Source of the DNA: Aeromonas enteropelogenes
GTDB lineage: Bacteria > Pseudomonadota > Gammaproteobacteria > Enterobacterales > Aeromonadaceae
Direction of reading: 5' to 3'
Assembly (NCBI RefSeq): GCF_000819845.1
Contig: NZ_CDCG01000017.1
Span: 20,860 to 84,859, forward strand
DNA length: 64,000 nt
Positions 61,648-64,000 of this stretch are shown piece by piece. A program made the position numbers and the translations under genes. Numbering within the stretch: position 1 is the first letter of the stretch; every line of letters starts with the position of its first letter. The notes beneath the pieces are model-generated. The model had not been told where the DNA came from. It saw nothing but the letters and a program-made list of their open reading frames with translations, and did no database searches.

Positions 61648-61737
61648 CCACTACACACTACGGGAAGGAGGTGAATGTCAAAGTCTGCTTGCATGAGGAG
61701 CTGGGGTATCCCATGCAATACTTCCATAGCCTATATA

Positions 61738-61767
61738 AAGAGCCCTTCACCATGGTGAAGGGCTCTT
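61738..61767. terminator. asnB terminator
   Basis: AAGAGCCCTTCACC/GGTGAAGGGCTCTT is a perfect 14-bp stem around AT, downstream of asnB. Confidence 0.85.
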
Positions 61768-61815
61768 GCTATTTGGCGTTATCTGGTTGCTTATTTGGTC
61801 GTATTGCTCAGTGGG

Positions 61816-63480
61816 TTAGTAACCCTGCTGGTGGACGTCCATCACGGCGCGGCCTGACGGGTCTGCCATCTCCTTGAACTTGGCATCCCACTCGAGCGCC
61901 GTTGGCGTGGAGCAGGCGACCGACTTGCCGTAGGGCACGGTGCGAGCGGCAGATTCGAGCGGGAAGTGCTCGTCGAAGATGGCGCGGTAGTAGTACGCCT
62001 CCTTGGTGAGCGGAGTGTTGATGGGGAAGCGGAACGCCGCCGCCTCGAACATCTGATCCGTCACCTCCTGCTCGACCATGGCCTTGAGGCTGTCGATCCA
62101 CGAATAACCCACGCCGTCGGAGAACTGCTCCTTCTGGCGCCATGCCACTTCATGGGGCAGCAGATCCTCGAAGGCTTCGCGCAGGATGTGCTTCTCGATC
62201 TTGCCCTTGCCGCACATCTTGTCCGTGGGGTTGAGGCGCATCGCCACGTCCATGAACTCCTTGTCGAGGAAGGGCACGCGGCCCTCCACGCCCCAGGCGG
62301 CCATGGACTTGTTGGCCCGCAGGCAGTCATAGAGGTGCAGTGAGGCGAGCTTGCGCACGTTCTCTTCGTGGAACTCGCGCGCGTTGGGCGCCTTGTGGAA
62401 GTAGAGGTAGCCGCCGAACAGCTCGTCGGAGCCTTCGCCGGAGAGCACCATCTTGATCCCCATCGCCTTGATGTAGCGGGCCATCAGGTACATCGGCGTA
62501 GAGGCGCGGATGGTGGTGACGTCATAGGTCTCGAGGTGATAGATGACGTCCCGCAGGGCATCCAGACCTTCCTGCACGGTGAAGTGGATCTGGTGGTGGA
62601 TGGTGCCCAAATGATCGGCCACCTTCTGGGCGGCGGCGAGATCCGGCGAGCCTTCCAGACCGACGGCGAAGGAGTGCAGCTGGGGCCACCAGGCTTCGCT
62701 CTTGCCATCGTCTTCCACCCGGCGGGCGGCATAGAGCTTGGTGATGGCGGAGATGACGGACGAATCCAGCCCGCCGGAGAGGAGTACGCCGTAGGGCACG
62801 TCACACATCAGCTGGCGCTTGACCGCCGCTTCCAGCGCGGCTTTGAGCTCCGCCTTGTCGCTCTGATTGTGCTCGACCGCGCCGTACTCCATCCAGTCGC
62901 GCTTGTACCAGGTTTTAAGCTCGCCATCCTTGCTCCACAGGTAGTGTCCCGGCGGGAAGGTTTCGACGCTCTTGCACACCGGCACCAGCGCCTTCATCTC
63001 GGAGGCGACATAGAAGTTGCCGTGCTCGTCGCGGCCGGTGTAGAGGGGGATGATCCCCATATGGTCGCGGCCAATCAGGTAGGCATCCTGCTCCGCGTCG
63101 TAGAGGATAAAGGCGAAGATGCCGTTGAGATCGTCCAGGAACGCCGGGCCCTTCTCCTTGTAGAGGGCGAGCAGCACCTCACAGTCGGAGTGGGTCTGAA
63201 ACTGGAAGTCGACCTTGAGGTTTTTCTCCAGCTCCTTGTGGTTGTAGATCTCGCCGTTGACCGCCAGCACATGGGTGCGTTCGGGGTTGTAGAGCGGCTG
63301 GGCGCCGTTGCCCGGGTCGACGATGGCCAGGCGCTCATGCACCAGGATGGCCTTGTCGGAGCTGTAGACGCCGGACCAGTCAGGCCCGCGGTGACGCAGT
63401 CGCTTGGACATCTCCAGCGCCGATTTGCGCAGGGCTGCTGCATCGGATTTGATGTCCAGAATGCCGAAAATAGAACACAT
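61816..63480 (-). CDS. asnB: Asparagine synthase B (glutamine-hydrolysing)
   Basis: AsnB makes asparagine from aspartate, ATP and glutamine. The 554-aa protein keeps the N-terminal nucleophile Cys2 (MCSIFGIL), the glutaminase motifs RHRGPDWSGVY and AVNGEIYNH, and the ATP pyrophosphatase loop SGGLDSS at 235-241. GEGSDELFGGYLYFHKAP and EGRVPFLDKEFMDVAM complete the synthetase domain. Length equals E. coli AsnB (554). GAGGATTACCGCCA precedes the ATG. It is transcribed alone. Confidence 0.97.
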   Translation of the reverse strand: MCSIFGILDIKSDAAALRKSALEMSKRLRHRGPDWSGVYSSDKAILVHERLAIVDPGNGAQPLYNPERTHVLAVNGEIYNHKELEKNLKVDFQFQTHSDCEVLLALYKEKGPAFLDDLNGIFAFILYDAEQDAYLIGRDHMGIIPLYTGRDEHGNFYVASEMKALVPVCKSVETFPPGHYLWSKDGELKTWYKRDWMEYGAVEHNQSDKAELKAALEAAVKRQLMCDVPYGVLLSGGLDSSVISAITKLYAARRVEDDGKSEAWWPQLHSFAVGLEGSPDLAAAQKVADHLGTIHHQIHFTVQEGLDALRDVIYHLETYDVTTIRASTPMYLMARYIKAMGIKMVLSGEGSDELFGGYLYFHKAPNAREFHEENVRKLASLHLYDCLRANKSMAAWGVEGRVPFLDKEFMDVAMRLNPTDKMCGKGKIEKHILREAFEDLLPHEVAWRQKEQFSDGVGYSWIDSLKAMVEQEVTDQMFEAAAFRFPINTPLTKEAYYYRAIFDEHFPLESAARTVPYGKSVACSTPTALEWDAKFKEMADPSGRAVMDVHQQGY

Positions 63481-63688
63481 TGGCGGTAATCCTCTTGATT
63501 TTTATATGAGCCCCCCACGTTTGGGCTCGAAATTCCATTTACATTCCTCGCCAATCACAATGCCTAGCGGAAAACCCTTTTGCAAGCGGGAAAACCGCAG
63601 AAAATCATGCCGTAAGCGTCAAGCCGGTGGGGCAGTACGGCAACCCGTCCAGTCTCCGGGGAAAGGGGGGGGGAGGTTGACGTGAACG
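63481..63688 (-). other. asnB leader / intergenic region
   Basis: No gene seen. GAGCCC/GGGCTC arms (63508-63528) form a small leader hairpin just before asnB. The far end carries C-rich runs near 63667. Confidence 0.35.
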
Positions 63689-64000
63689 TCAGGCGGCGGG
63701 TTCGAAGATCACATAGACCTTGCGACAGGGGGTGAGGGTCTCCCACTGCCCGACAAAGCCGGCGGGGATGACGAACTGATCGCCGGGCTTGAGGGCAAGC
63801 TGGCCCCCCTCACTGTCGTGGATCACCACCTCGCCCTCCAGCAGCTGGCAATACTCGTGTTCTGTGTAGTGCACGGCCCAGCGCCCGGGCTCACAGGCCC
63901 AGAATCCCACGTGAAACTGCTGGCTGGCGTCGGAGTAGTGGTTCCACACAATCTGGCGCGGGTTGCCGGCACTAATGCGTTCGGGGGCGGGCATCAGAGG
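63689..64000 (-). CDS. Cupin-domain protein, 5' end probably outside the window
   Basis: The visible 101 residues from the first ATG form one cupin barrel of the DUF861 / ureidoglycine-aminohydrolase-like type: GFWACEPGRWAVHYTEHEYCQLLEGEVVIHD (motif 1 region) and LKPGDQFVIPAGFVGQWETL (motif 2 region). The frame remains open to the window edge (Pro-Leu before the Met), so the start may lie further upstream. Metal ligands are only partly present. Function unknown. Confidence 0.7.
   Translation of the reverse strand, partial: PLMPAPERISAGNPRQIVWNHYSDASQQFHVGFWACEPGRWAVHYTEHEYCQLLEGEVVIHDSEGGQLALKPGDQFVIPAGFVGQWETLTPCRKVYVIFEPAA

Noticed and set aside
1..64000. CRISPR arrays, rRNA and tRNA genes
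   Set aside because: No regularly spaced repeats and no rRNA or tRNA-like sequence were noticed; a dedicated tRNA or CRISPR search was not possible here.

Overview
The window is about 64 kb of GC-rich gammaproteobacterial chromosome. Gene content and order (bamB-der-yfgJ, mltF divergent from purL, pdxB-asd-fimV-truA-accD-folC-dedD, lysC and argA, NhaD, DUF3802 and FTR1 families) suggest Aeromonas or a close relative. This is inferred from gene order and protein style; no database search was possible. I recognised no rRNA, tRNA or CRISPR array.

Layout. 1-8000: end of bamB, der, zinc-ribbon yfgJ, an unlisted 48-aa basic protein gene, mltF, and purL with a PurR-like operator over its -35. 8300-11400 (minus): antiporter, rnt, pgpB. 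11650-20500 (plus): pdxB, asd (hairpin-rich leader), fimV, truA, accD, folC, dedD. 20600-30160: ybjQ, an LtaS/OpgB-like phosphoglycerol transferase, a kinase-fold protein, lysC behind a clear lysine riboswitch, argA behind tandem ARG boxes, msrA, a possible small RNA, DUF3802, GNAT and YjbR genes. 30276-40400: hydrolase, VOC protein, RHH protein, and a LysR gene divergent from a complete lactate operon (lldP-lldE-lldF-lldG-dld-II) for both lactate enantiomers.

40430-42960 is an accessory scar zone. It holds a truncated copy of the hydrolase found 10 kb upstream, a dispersed palindromic repeat, an AT-rich PD-(D/E)XK nuclease-like gene, a truncated copy of the 3' end of the neighbouring lipocalin-like gene with its own terminator, and a probably frameshifted small lipoprotein gene. 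It is followed (minus) by a three-gene ABC ATPase / FtsX permease / lipocalin-like operon, then DUF4357, nhaD, a PNPOx-like gene, a Bcr-type exporter and two GT-C-like membrane proteins.

54560-61160 (minus) holds a putative iron-uptake cluster under a Fur-box-like site: a small haem-b-like membrane protein, a 999-aa beta-propeller/hexahaem cytochrome c, an FTR1 permease coupled to it by TGATG, and a small periplasmic protein. A UGM-like flavoprotein gene sits inside the cluster and is followed by an in-frame second copy of its own 3' tail. A decayed IS3-type transposase, asnB and a cupin gene end the window.

A cross-window pattern is that three unrelated genes (hydrolase, lipocalin-like, flavoprotein) each have an extra copy of their 3' end nearby.
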